Assembly: GCA_028824125.1 (NCBI GenBank)
Contig: JAPPES010000082.1
Span: 1 to 35,037 of the forward strand
Direction of reading: 5' to 3'
Length of the DNA: 35,037 nt
Source of the DNA: Candidatus Poribacteria bacterium
GTDB taxonomy: Bacteria > Poribacteria > WGA-4E > WGA-3G
Shown: in pieces, positions 1 to 7,788 of the stretch
Layout: each line of letters begins with the position of its first letter
How positions within the stretch are numbered: the first letter of the stretch is position 1
Program-made: the position numbers and the translations under genes
Notes under the pieces: model-generated
The model's input: the letters and a program-made list of their open reading frames with translations, nothing else
Told to the model about the DNA's origin: nothing
Databases searched by the model: none

Positions 1-47
1 ACTATTTCTTTCAGAAATCATGCTTTTGACTTCTTAAATTGACGCCT

Positions 48-134
48 ATGGTGCGACTTCCTAACCACACCCTGAGCGAGACAGATCCCATTAATTTGGT
101 ATAACTTAATCTTCGGACAGTTTGCGCTACAAAA
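48..134 (+). repeat. Degenerate copy of the intergenic palindromic element
   Basis: This gene-free edge region downstream of groEL matches the inner part of the better preserved element at 9397-9631. Shared blocks, in the same order, are a 'TTCCTAACC' hairpin core, a 'CCCA/TTAAT' block, 'TTAATCTTC' and 'CAGTTTGCGCTACAA'. The terminal repeats are not preserved. Nothing else is recognisable in positions 1-160. Confidence 0.45.
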
Positions 135-160
135 GAATTGCTTGGACCGAACTCACGTTA

Positions 161-1795
161 TCAATACATGTGCTCATCATGAGGGTCGGCAGCTTCAGAG
201 AAATCGGGCGGTTCTTCAATCTCTGTAATCAATGTCTCCGTAGTCAAGAGTAACCCTGCAATACTTGAGGCGTTTTGCAGTGCCGACCTAACAACTTTTG
301 TCGGATCAATCACACCGTATTCCAGCATATCTCCGTATTCCTCTGTTGCCGCGTTGAATCCGTAGTTTCCTTCACCACCCTCAACTTGTGCCAGGACAAC
401 GGCACCTTCTAAACCAGCATTTTCAGCGATTGCACGGGTAGGAGCGCGTAAAGCTTCTCGGACAATGCTAAGACCTGTACTTTGGTCTCCCTCAAGTTCA
501 AGAGTTTCAATTCCTGCAATAGCACGTAAGAGCGCCGTTCCTCCGCCAGGGACAATACCTTCTTCAATAGCAGCACGAGTCGCTGAGAGAGCATCCTCAC
601 AACGTGCCTTTTTCTCTTTCATTTCCACTTCAGTCGCCGCACCAACATTAACAACAGCAACACCGCCTGCCAGTTTTGCAAGACGTTCTTCAAGTTTTTC
701 ACGATCATAATCAGAGGTTGTGTCTTCAATCTGTGTGCGTATTTGTGCGATCCTACCGTCAATGCTCTCTTTTGCGCCGAAACCTCCCACAATAGTGGTG
801 TTGTCTTTGTCAATCGTAACGCGTTGAGCGGTTCCCAACATGCCGACGACGATATTTTCTAAACGGATGCCAGCGTCTTCAGAAATAACTTGACCCGCTG
901 TCAAGATAGCAATATCTTCCAACATTTCTTTACGTCTATCACCGAATCCCGGCGCCTTCACAGCTGCAACTTGTATTACTCCGCGCAGTTTATTCACAAC
1001 TAATGTAGATAAAGCCTCGCCTTCGACATCCTCAGCAATAATTAACAAGGGGCGACCGAGTTGTAATACCTTTTCCATAATCGGTGCGATGTCTATTACT
1101 GCACTGATTTTCTCTGTATTGATGAGAATAAATGGGTTCTCCAATTCAACGACCTGCGCTTCCATGTCTGTAACAAAATGAGGCGATAGGAATCCTCGGT
1201 CAAATTGCATTCCTTCAACAATGTCAACGGTGGTTTCAGAGGTTCTGCCCTCTTCAATAGTGATAGCACCGTCATTTCCAACCTTCTCAATTGCGTCTGC
1301 TATAAGGGTGCCGATATTACTATCATTGGCCGGATCATTGGCTGCAATTGAGGCTACCTGCAAGATTTCGTCATGTGTGTTAACTTCACGACTTTGGGCA
1401 GCGATCGCACTCACAACCGCGTTTACGCCTTTGTCAATCCCAATTTTCAACTGCATTGGGTCAGCCCCTGCGGTAACATTTTTCAAACCTTCATGCAGGA
1501 TTTCCTGTCCTAACAATGTAGCCGTAGTTGTTCCATCCCCAGCAACATCGTTTGTTTTCGTAGCAATGGATTCCAGCAATTGGGCCCCCATATTTTCATA
1601 CGGGTCTTCAAGTTCAATTTCTTTTGCGACGGTGACACCATCGCATGTTACCAGCGGTGCGCCGAAAGATTTTTGGATAACCACATTACGGCCCCGTGGA
1701 CCGAGTGTGACTTTTACAGCGTTGGCGAGTGTATCGGCGCCTCGTTTGAGTGCTACCCTCGCCTCCTCGTCAAAGATTATTTGCTTTGCTGGCAT
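161..1795 (-). CDS. groL: Chaperonin GroEL (Hsp60)
   Basis: This is a 544-residue 60 kDa chaperonin that folds cytosolic proteins in an ATP-driven double ring. Numbering follows E. coli GroEL: the N-terminal [12 protein letters not shown] (28-39), D52 and the GDGTTT motif with D87 are all present, as is the late equatorial EDAL block. Residue 51, usually Lys or Asn, is Cys (TCDGV). The C-terminus ends in an acidic DPHDEHMY stretch, without the usual Gly-Gly-Met tail. The ATG at 1795 is chosen because GGAGG lies 7 nt upstream; a TTG at 1810 is in frame but would place this Shine-Dalgarno inside the gene. A strong sigma-70 promoter lies upstream. No groES is adjacent, so the co-chaperonin must be elsewhere. 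The family call is certain. Confidence 0.98.
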   Translation of the reverse strand: MPAKQIIFDEEARVALKRGADTLANAVKVTLGPRGRNVVIQKSFGAPLVTCDGVTVAKEIELEDPYENMGAQLLESIATKTNDVAGDGTTTATLLGQEILHEGLKNVTAGADPMQLKIGIDKGVNAVVSAIAAQSREVNTHDEILQVASIAANDPANDSNIGTLIADAIEKVGNDGAITIEEGRTSETTVDIVEGMQFDRGFLSPHFVTDMEAQVVELENPFILINTEKISAVIDIAPIMEKVLQLGRPLLIIAEDVEGEALSTLVVNKLRGVIQVAAVKAPGFGDRRKEMLEDIAILTAGQVISEDAGIRLENIVVGMLGTAQRVTIDKDNTTIVGGFGAKESIDGRIAQIRTQIEDTTSDYDREKLEERLAKLAGGVAVVNVGAATEVEMKEKKARCEDALSATRAAIEEGIVPGGGTALLRAIAGIETLELEGDQSTGLSIVREALRAPTRAIAENAGLEGAVVLAQVEGGEGNYGFNAATEEYGDMLEYGVIDPTKVVRSALQNASSIAGLLLTTETLITEIEEPPDFSEAADPHDEHMY

Positions 1796-1856
1796 TAAAT
1801 TCCTCCGCAAATGATTCTAAAATGGTTTTTCGTTTATATATAATTGAGATGCTTAA

Positions 1857-1885
1857 ATTATAGCATGCATGAAACGTAAAGTCAA
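1857..1885 (-). promoter_or_regulatory. Sigma-70-type promoter of groEL
   Basis: On the minus strand, TTGACT (1885-1880) and a perfect TATAAT (1862-1857) are separated by exactly 17 nt. Transcription would start near 1850, leaving a 5' leader of about 55 nt before the groEL ATG. No CIRCE operator was found. Confidence 0.8.
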
Positions 1886-1927
1886 TTTTTTAGTGTTTTC
1901 TAACAGAATTTAAGTCTAAAAATAATA

Positions 1928-1993
1928 TATTCTGTAGGTGTAATTTAGCAGTTGTTGATACCGCTAAGGCCTTATTTTCACACCTACAGAATA
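1928..1993. repeat. Perfect 14-bp inverted repeat with a nested hairpin
   Basis: TATTCTGTAGGTGT (1928-1941) is exactly inverted at 1980-1993. Inside the 38-nt loop is a second, imperfect pair, TTAGCAGT (1945-1952) and ACCGCTAA (1960-1967), with one mismatch. It lies between the end of the jelly-roll-like gene and the groEL promoter. It could be a terminator, though no T-run is present, a regulator binding site upstream of groEL, or a minimal mobile-element remnant. Confidence 0.7.
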
Positions 1994-2023
1994 CAAGCTA
2001 TTGAATATCAAAACTATAGATTA

Positions 2024-2752
2024 TTAATGTCCAAATGATTGCTTCAGGCTTGCCCAAGCGAGGGGCAATTTTTGAACAGGATGAACATCAAGTGATCCTT
2101 CACCTAATGAAATTGCTGCAATAATGGGAACTGACCCTAATTCCAAAGAGACAGCATCAATTGAGATAATCTCTGTATTTGGATGTGGATTTTCCCATTT
2201 CGTGGTAATCAATCCAGCTTTGTTGCAAGCCGGTTTTTCGTTTGCTGTCCACCCCCATACAGAATTCTCATCCTGAAAAGCTTTTTCTATATGACACCAA
2301 TCATGGGAATTAAAACCTGTCGTCATCTCAAGGGTTTCCTGTTTCCCACCTCCGTAATTCATAACAAACTTGTAACTTGGTTCCCCGGCATGTGACCAAC
2401 CGGTAGCATAGAAAAAATAGATAGATTTTGCTACACCACCGACAGTAATGTCATTAACAGCCTTCGGCCACTGCCCCTAAGGATTCCCGAAGAGGACAAT
2501 ACCACCATCTATAATCTTGAATTTAACCTTTTTGTCGGGCCCCTCAAACTCTGCAACCTCACCAATCGGAAGCAGCGAGTAGGTGTTGTCACCTGCAGCT
2601 AACGTCCACCACTGATGGCCTACAAATTTGGTGTTTGCGTAAGGTTCAAGGTCAATAGGCACAAATTCTTCTAATGCAAATGTTTGTCCCACATAAAGAA
2701 GTGTTACTGCACAAAGCAGTGCAATGATCAAAAACAACTTATCCAACTTCAT
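2024..2752 (-). pseudogene. Secreted jelly-roll-like protein interrupted by in-frame TAG
   Basis: Two open segments lie in one frame: codons 1-91 from an ATG at 2752 (GGAGG 9 nt upstream), then TAG at 2479-2477, then an open stretch to the stop at 2024. Read through, it would be about 241 residues. The N-terminus is a clear signal peptide (MKLDKLFLIIALLCAV, cleavage near QTFA). The body looks like the carbohydrate-binding-like beta-sandwich found in secreted proteins of Planctomycetes, Lentisphaerae and Poribacteria: a FKIID block, then YFFYATGWSHAGEP, then KWENPHPNTEIISID. The TAG falls inside this domain, so neither half should fold alone. The last 23 residues carry a tail shared with the two beta-helix proteins at 10795-13588. 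TAG is a normal terminator in other genes here, which argues against recoding. A recent nonsense mutation or a sequence error is most likely. The family call is moderate. Confidence 0.7.
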
Positions 2753-2826
2753 GAACAAATACCTCCAATGATATTATAGTAGATTATACAATTAACTATA
2801 TGATCGGCGCGCATACAAAACGTGCT

Positions 2827-2851
2827 TATAAACAGTACCTACTTGTTTATA
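2827..2851 (-). terminator. Possible weak terminator hairpin after rqcH
   Basis: TATAAACA (2827-2834) pairs perfectly with TGTTTATA (2844-2851) across a 9-nt loop, about 55 nt past the rqcH stop. Read on the minus strand, only a short T-run follows a few bases later, so termination is uncertain. Confidence 0.3.
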
Positions 2852-2906
2852 GGTTCACTGTAGTATAGCCACGATTGCAAACAGTGTCAACAAATTTAGA
2901 ATCTAT

Positions 2907-4613
2907 TCATTTTTTTGAGGTAGGCACCGCCGGTTCCACATACAATGTCTTTTCGTGCGTGTAGTGGACATAACCTGCAACATTGCCTTTACGTTTCACA
3001 ACATAGCGTGCCCAGGTATAGTCTACGGGGACGTAACTGGAATGATGTGCTTTGCTGTAGTATGCAGCGAGTTGTGCGGCTTGTAATAAGGTGGGCATTG
3101 GGATGTCGGGACGATTTTCTGGGTTACGGATGATAACATGCGAGCCATGAATCTGCTTGGCATGGAGCCACATATCACGGGGTTTGGCTATCTGGCGTAA
3201 AAGCAAATCATTAGATTGGCTATTACGACCAACGTAGATATGAAAACCGTTGGTAGAGATATACTTACGATAGGGACCTTCACTGATTTCTTGTTGCTGC
3301 TTGTTTCGTTGATGCGTTTTCAGATACCCATTTTCAATAAATTCAGCATGGAGACGACTTAATGTCTCAAGCGTCTCCGTCGATTCTACTTTGACTTCAT
3401 AAGAATTTAAAACTTCTTGTTCTGCTTCAAGTTCAGCAAGCCTCTGTTGTATCTGAGAATATCCGCGTTTTGCTTTGGTATATTTTTTGAAATAAGTTTG
3501 GGCATTGTCGGAAGGCGTTAACTCAGGATTCAACGGAATTGTTAGTGTTTCAAGTTCAGAACTATAATAATTTTGAAGTTCAACCTGTTTTTGTCCACGC
3601 GTAATTTTATTAAGGTTTGCAAGTATCAGTTCACCTTGAATGCGATAATCTTCAGATTTTTCCGCTCGTTCCAAATCTTCACATAGCTTTTTCTTTTTTC
3701 GCTGCAGAAGATTTTTCTGTTTTTCCAACGCTTGTCTCAACGTATGTTTTTCCGATGCTCTGTTTTCTTTTAAAGTGATTGCATCATAATAAGTTGTAAG
3801 TGCTTCGCTCATTGAGTCAAAAGTTTGAGAGGTAGCATTTGGAAATTGATGTAATGGCATTGGTGAGGCAGCTAAAGGATTCTCACTGTCCATAAGCAAT
3901 TGTGGTGAGACGTGACTCGGATCGAAGCAGGCAATTACTTGTTGGTATGCCTCCCATAGTTCTGTTTTTTCTGCACGTGCGACTATCTCCTTCGCGAGCG
4001 TTGGACTAAGTCCGTCAATCTCATTAAAAAGAGATTTCCAAGTCACGTCCGATGTCCGAAAAAGTTCTGTAAATGTCCCTTTCTCCAGAGCCAGTGGATC
4101 TAACTTTTCTTGCTGCGGTGGCAATGAGTATGTTTCACCGGGCAATACCTCTCTATATCGACTTACTGTTTCGTCAATATGTTTTAAGCATTCCAAAATT
4201 CTGTTATCGGTTGTGTCAATCAGAATGACATTGCTGTGTTTTCCCATAAACTCAGCGATAATTGCTTTCGGAGGCGGTTGAATTGGTTCATCAGATTTGG
4301 GCTGGACAGTGATTTTCAAAATCCTATCCCAACCGAGTTGTTCAATTTCGGTGATAGTACCGTGTTTAAGATGTGTTGAAAGAAAATCAGCGAAATAGGA
4401 CTGTTTTTGTCCTGGAGGTGGTTTTTGCATTAGGTGCGCGCGAGCATGCACAGAATGAGCAGATAAACTGAACCAGCGAGTTTGTGCGCCTTGTCCAATC
4501 TTAAATGAAAATGTGGTCGGGTTTGCTTGTTCAATGTGCCGAATTGTGCCACCTAAAAGTGTCTGGCGTAACTCGTACGTAACAAGGCGAAGGGCTAAAC
4601 TGTCAAAAGACAT
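2907..4613 (-). CDS. rqcH: RqcH/NFACT family ribosome quality control factor
   Basis: RqcH (Rqc2/FbpA family) binds the 50S subunit carrying a stalled peptidyl-tRNA and adds C-terminal alanine tails that mark the product for degradation. The protein is 568 residues, a normal family length. The NFACT-N domain opens MSFDSLALRL, and the conserved Asp-Arg pair needed for tailing in B. subtilis is present as WDRIL (D96-R97). A long charged coiled coil lies around residues 285-400. The NFACT-R domain includes DMWLHAKQIHGSHVIIRNPE and PTLLQAAQLAAYYSKA near the C-terminus. The start is taken at the ATG at 4613 because the family begins M-x-FD; no clear Shine-Dalgarno is visible, and a GTG at 4661 is the alternative. 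It is the last gene of the 7612-2907 run. Confidence 0.93.
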   Translation of the reverse strand: MSFDSLALRLVTYELRQTLLGGTIRHIEQANPTTFSFKIGQGAQTRWFSLSAHSVHARAHLMQKPPPGQKQSYFADFLSTHLKHGTITEIEQLGWDRILKITVQPKSDEPIQPPPKAIIAEFMGKHSNVILIDTTDNRILECLKHIDETVSRYREVLPGETYSLPPQQEKLDPLALEKGTFTELFRTSDVTWKSLFNEIDGLSPTLAKEIVARAEKTELWEAYQQVIACFDPSHVSPQLLMDSENPLAASPMPLHQFPNATSQTFDSMSEALTTYYDAITLKENRASEKHTLRQALEKQKNLLQRKKKKLCEDLERAEKSEDYRIQGELILANLNKITRGQKQVELQNYYSSELETLTIPLNPELTPSDNAQTYFKKYTKAKRGYSQIQQRLAELEAEQEVLNSYEVKVESTETLETLSRLHAEFIENGYLKTHQRNKQQQEISEGPYRKYISTNGFHIYVGRNSQSNDLLLRQIAKPRDMWLHAKQIHGSHVIIRNPENRPDIPMPTLLQAAQLAAYYSKAHHSSYVPVDYTWARYVVKRKGNVAGYVHYTHEKTLYVEPAVPTSKK

Positions 4614-4711
4614 GGGAGGAATCTCTCTTTGTGGATTTCTAACAATGATGAAGTAACGCACTTATCAAGTTAACGATTTCTGATTCTGATCTGGCATTAC
4701 GGTACGTGTTC

Positions 4712-5650
4712 CTAATGGTACCGCTTCAAATCTGGCACTATCCTACGAAGTTGTTTCTGAATCTCTGATGGAACGCGTGGATTAAATGGCCCTCCGATGC
4801 CTGCTTCAATATCGTCAAAACCACTTAAAATCATCGCTTCAACAACGGCAGAATAATTATAGACCCGCTCGTTCATAAAACGAATCTCTTCAAGTGGTGC
4901 AATATCTGCTTCAATGCGTGCAGAGGTTTCGTAATCGCCACGACGTTGGGCATTATTGATTTCGTCTGAAGCGCGCGCATAAGTAACCGCAATACCGGAT
5001 GTATGCCCTTTCGTGCCGAGTTGCGCAGGACGCGTGCACCTGTCACCGATACCCCACATCACAATCCCATTATCGCCAATGCCTTCAATGAGTGGTTGTA
5101 CATCTTCCTCATCAGTTCCAATTTTTACACCAATAAAATGCGGAGAATCATTCAACAACCGAATGACTGCTTTCAAGTCACGCTTTTGCCGAAAATAGTA
5201 AATAAAACGCGCGTCACATCTGCTACCATGGTTGTCTGCAAATTTCATATATTCTTCATAAATACCTCCCGGATTGGATATTCCGGTTAGCGGCATCAGC
5301 AGAAACGCGTCAGGTGGTCTGTTGAGTTCAGATTGTGCTTCAATAAGTTGTCCCGCTTGCCGAATCGGATTCGGCACGATTCCGGATATAAGGATACCGT
5401 CATCACCCATTCGCTGTCCTGTTTTTTCAACGAGTCGTAACTGCTGCGTTTCAGCGATATGGTGTATTAGACTTGTGCCTGCTATGGCGATAACACGTTT
5501 TCGTCCATCGTCAAGGTAGTTGTTAGTCATCAAATAGTCAATATTCTTTGCATGCCCAACATAATCAATCTTGTTCTCTTTGAAAGGAATAATCGGAATT
5601 GCTGTAACCGAATTTAGAGCGTCCAAAAGTTGTGGTAATGCTAATGGCAT
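4712..5650 (-). CDS. Dihydrodipicolinate synthase / N-acetylneuraminate lyase family protein
   Basis: This is a 312-residue (beta/alpha)8 class I aldolase-like enzyme. The family condenses or cleaves pyruvate with an aldehyde through a Schiff-base lysine. The lysine is visible as HFIGVKIGT, and the tyrosine region reads FIYYFRQK. An early AIAGTSLIHH segment sits where DapA has GTTGE, so this is a diverged member. Because that motif and the Tyr-Pro signature are altered, lysine biosynthesis should not be assumed; sugar-acid or sialic-acid-like substrates are equally possible. GGAG lies 6 nt upstream of the ATG. It begins 13 nt after the DUF5683-like gene, so co-transcription is likely. Confidence 0.85.
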   Translation of the reverse strand: MPLALPQLLDALNSVTAIPIIPFKENKIDYVGHAKNIDYLMTNNYLDDGRKRVIAIAGTSLIHHIAETQQLRLVEKTGQRMGDDGILISGIVPNPIRQAGQLIEAQSELNRPPDAFLLMPLTGISNPGGIYEEYMKFADNHGSRCDARFIYYFRQKRDLKAVIRLLNDSPHFIGVKIGTDEEDVQPLIEGIGDNGIVMWGIGDRCTRPAQLGTKGHTSGIAVTYARASDEINNAQRRGDYETSARIEADIAPLEEIRFMNERVYNYSAVVEAMILSGFDDIEAGIGGPFNPRVPSEIQKQLRRIVPDLKRYH

Positions 5651-5663
5651 AGGTTTCTCCTTA

Positions 5664-6455
5664 TTAAAACTTTTTCTTTAGAACGAGGACAGTTGTTAGT
5701 GCACCTTTGGACATATCAGTTTGCAAATCTATTTCAAGAGAACGGGACTGTTGCTGTTTTGTATTCCAACGTTTCGTAGTAATACGCGCTTCCACCGCAC
5801 TAAAAACATGGTTTAAAATCACCAAACCCAAGATTGTCCGCGCGCTTTGAAATCTATCATTCGCTTTTTGTCTCAAATCAAAAGCGTCCAGTCTATATTT
5901 CGAGTCAAACTCAATAGTGCTATCTCGTTCATTTTTCAATGATGGATCCAGGTCTTTCCAGTACCACTTACCTGTTCGGGTTCGGGTTTGCTCAGAATCA
6001 TAGACATGGTTCCAGTTTTCATATTGTGTGGCATGCTCAAAATCTTCAATCGGATCCCATGCTTCAAAATTACCTGGACCTTCAAAAACAATGTTTTGTC
6101 TAACAACTTCGCGGTATTCATCACGAGTGTTCATGGCACTGTTTCGTAAAACAAAATAGGTTACAAGCAGCCCGACCTCTGCAGCCGTATAGATATAACC
6201 GTGCTTTGCGCCAGTATAGAGTTGTCCCATTCCGGGAATAGCAAGTGAATAGAGAAATGCTTCATTTGGTGATTTGCGGGGGGCAAAGTTATTGTTTACT
6301 GTTGTAGAAGTAATAGGTTGATTCTCAAGCGTGCGGGTTCCGAGAGCAGAATCTAAATAGAAATTTGTCAATGGATCCGCGTGGGATTCATTTGATATTA
6401 GGCATATTACCGACAATAGGGAGAAAATTATAAAAAATGTAATGTTGAATTTCAC
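5664..6455 (-). CDS. DUF5683-like secreted or membrane protein
   Basis: The 263-residue protein starts at GTG with AGGAAA upstream and has an N-terminal signal or anchor (MKFNITFFIIFSLLSVICLI). The block SPNEAFLYSLAIPGMGQLYTGAKHGY at about residues 61-86, followed by a hydrophobic helix (AAEVGLLVTYFVLR), is the hallmark of DUF5683-type proteins, which often accompany outer membrane beta-barrel genes. A second hydrophobic helix (ARTILGLVILNHVFSAVEA) lies near residue 210. The final 30 residues look like paired beta-strands ending in Phe. It sits 23 nt after the PorV-like gene and 13 nt before the aldolase gene. Its biochemical role is unknown. Confidence 0.7.
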   Translation of the reverse strand: MKFNITFFIIFSLLSVICLISNESHADPLTNFYLDSALGTRTLENQPITSTTVNNNFAPRKSPNEAFLYSLAIPGMGQLYTGAKHGYIYTAAEVGLLVTYFVLRNSAMNTRDEYREVVRQNIVFEGPGNFEAWDPIEDFEHATQYENWNHVYDSEQTRTRTGKWYWKDLDPSLKNERDSTIEFDSKYRLDAFDLRQKANDRFQSARTILGLVILNHVFSAVEARITTKRWNTKQQQSRSLEIDLQTDMSKGALTTVLVLKKKF

Positions 6456-6478
6456 TTTTACTGTTTCCTGTTAAAAAA

Positions 6479-7612
6479 TTAAAAGACAACGACACCCGTT
6501 GCTTCAATAAGCCGTGCTTGACTTGGGCCAAAGCGGGGGCCATAAGTTATGTCTAAATTGAATAAATACACTTTTACCCCAATACCGTAGGTAAGATAAT
6601 CGGTTAAGTCAGGCAGATTAATTCCTGGCTCAGATTTGTAACCAATCCGTAATGCCAATAAGTTACCAAGCCAGTATTCTAAACCGAGATTCTTTTGCAA
6701 GTGTCGCCATTCAAATGCGCGAACACCTACACCTCTATCGGAGAGCAGCTGTTCTCGGGTAAGTTTTTCGGCACGGTCTATGTTAAGCCGTTCTAAATCC
6801 GCATCTAATTCTGCTGCATTTTCAGACAACTTATCAATATATGCAGAGATTCCACTAACAAAACGAAGATGGTTAAACCTATCATGATAGAGACTCATGG
6901 AAGTACCAACTCTAAGCATTCGCGGTAATGGATCTGCTTGGTTTTCATCAATAAAAGAGATACCAGGTCCTACATTCTGTATTACTACCCCCACAGTTGT
7001 AGGCACAAAATCAAATGGAAGAAGATATTGCATTCCTAAATCAACTGCATAAGAACTTCCGGTCTCCCTGCCAAGTACCATCCGAATCATCTTACCATTG
7101 ATACCTGCTGCCAAAGAGTCCGTTATAGTATCCGCGTATGAAAAGGTTAATGCCATATTAGTACCAAGACTTTCCTCGCGAAGGACATCAGGTGAATCAC
7201 TTGTAACGGAGATAGTCCCTTGCCCTTGTAACTGAAGTGTGACACCAACAGTCCCCGCATCTCCCAACGGCATTGCTCCCGAAATGAAAGTGTAATATAA
7301 CCCTTCGCCCGCTTCACCAAAAGGTGCGCTATAGTCTGTGTAAAACATAGAGGCTTGCGCCCCTTTTTTGCCAGAACGTAATTTGCTGTCTGGCATCTCC
7401 GCCAAACCACTTGGATTCCAAAGTGATGTGGTCACATCACCCGACATGGCGGAAAATGCATCACCCAAGGCTCTTGCACGAGCACCACCGCCTAAGTTCA
7501 ATATTTGCGCACCTGTTCTACCAGGACCTGCAAAAACTGTGGTTGGCACTAAGAAAATTACTGATAAAAGTAATGCGAAATATCTAATCATAAAAGTACG
7601 CCAGAATATCAT
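6479..7612 (-). CDS. PorV/PorQ family outer membrane beta-barrel protein
   Basis: The family signature near the mature N-terminus is clear: RTGAQILNLGGGARARALGD, then AMSGDVTTSLWNPSGLA. These FadL-like 14-strand barrels include PorV, the type IX secretion shuttle, and PorQ, but many members are uncharacterised. A signal peptide is best read from an internal Met (MIRYFALLLSVIFLVPTTVFA, start at 7591). The longer start at 7612 has only a close AGGT upstream, and the shorter start has none. Alternating amphipathic strands run to the C-terminus, including a final strand ending VVVF. A TATAAT box on the minus strand at 7681-7676 is a candidate -10 for this operon, without a convincing -35. It heads a four-gene minus-strand run. 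Confidence 0.82.
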   Translation of the reverse strand: MIFWRTFMIRYFALLLSVIFLVPTTVFAGPGRTGAQILNLGGGARARALGDAFSAMSGDVTTSLWNPSGLAEMPDSKLRSGKKGAQASMFYTDYSAPFGEAGEGLYYTFISGAMPLGDAGTVGVTLQLQGQGTISVTSDSPDVLREESLGTNMALTFSYADTITDSLAAGINGKMIRMVLGRETGSSYAVDLGMQYLLPFDFVPTTVGVVIQNVGPGISFIDENQADPLPRMLRVGTSMSLYHDRFNHLRFVSGISAYIDKLSENAAELDADLERLNIDRAEKLTREQLLSDRGVGVRAFEWRHLQKNLGLEYWLGNLLALRIGYKSEPGINLPDLTDYLTYGIGVKVYLFNLDITYGPRFGPSQARLIEATGVVVF

Positions 7613-7759
7613 AGTACCTGCGTTGGTAACTCTATGAAAACAGCGCCTCCTCTTTGCTTGTATTTGTTAACATTTATTATAACATACATTTTAACGTAAA
7701 TCACCTTATCAGGTTTACTTTGATTGTGTAAAATATGAAATATCTGAACAGTAATTTCA

Positions 7760-7788
7760 TTGACACATTCAACTTGATATGTTAATAT
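7760..7788 (+). promoter_or_regulatory. Sigma-70-type promoter overlapping the 5' end of lnt
   Basis: A perfect TTGACA (7760-7765) and TAATAT (7783-7788) are separated by 17 nt. The -10 box contains the first in-frame ATG of lnt (7787), so a transcript from here, starting near 7795, could not use that ATG. Confidence 0.75.

Noticed and set aside
1221..1814. 197-residue frame on the plus strand opposite groEL
   Set aside because: It is the shadow of a strongly conserved groEL coding region and shows no recognisable protein features.
1945..1967. CIRCE operator (HrcA site) upstream of groEL
   Set aside because: The arms begin TTAGC and end GCTAA, but the spacing (13 nt between them, not 17) and the inner bases do not fit CIRCE.
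2362..2479. Independent 112-residue gene starting at 2362
   Set aside because: It is in frame with the upstream signal-peptide segment and lacks its own start context; it is the second half of the broken gene.
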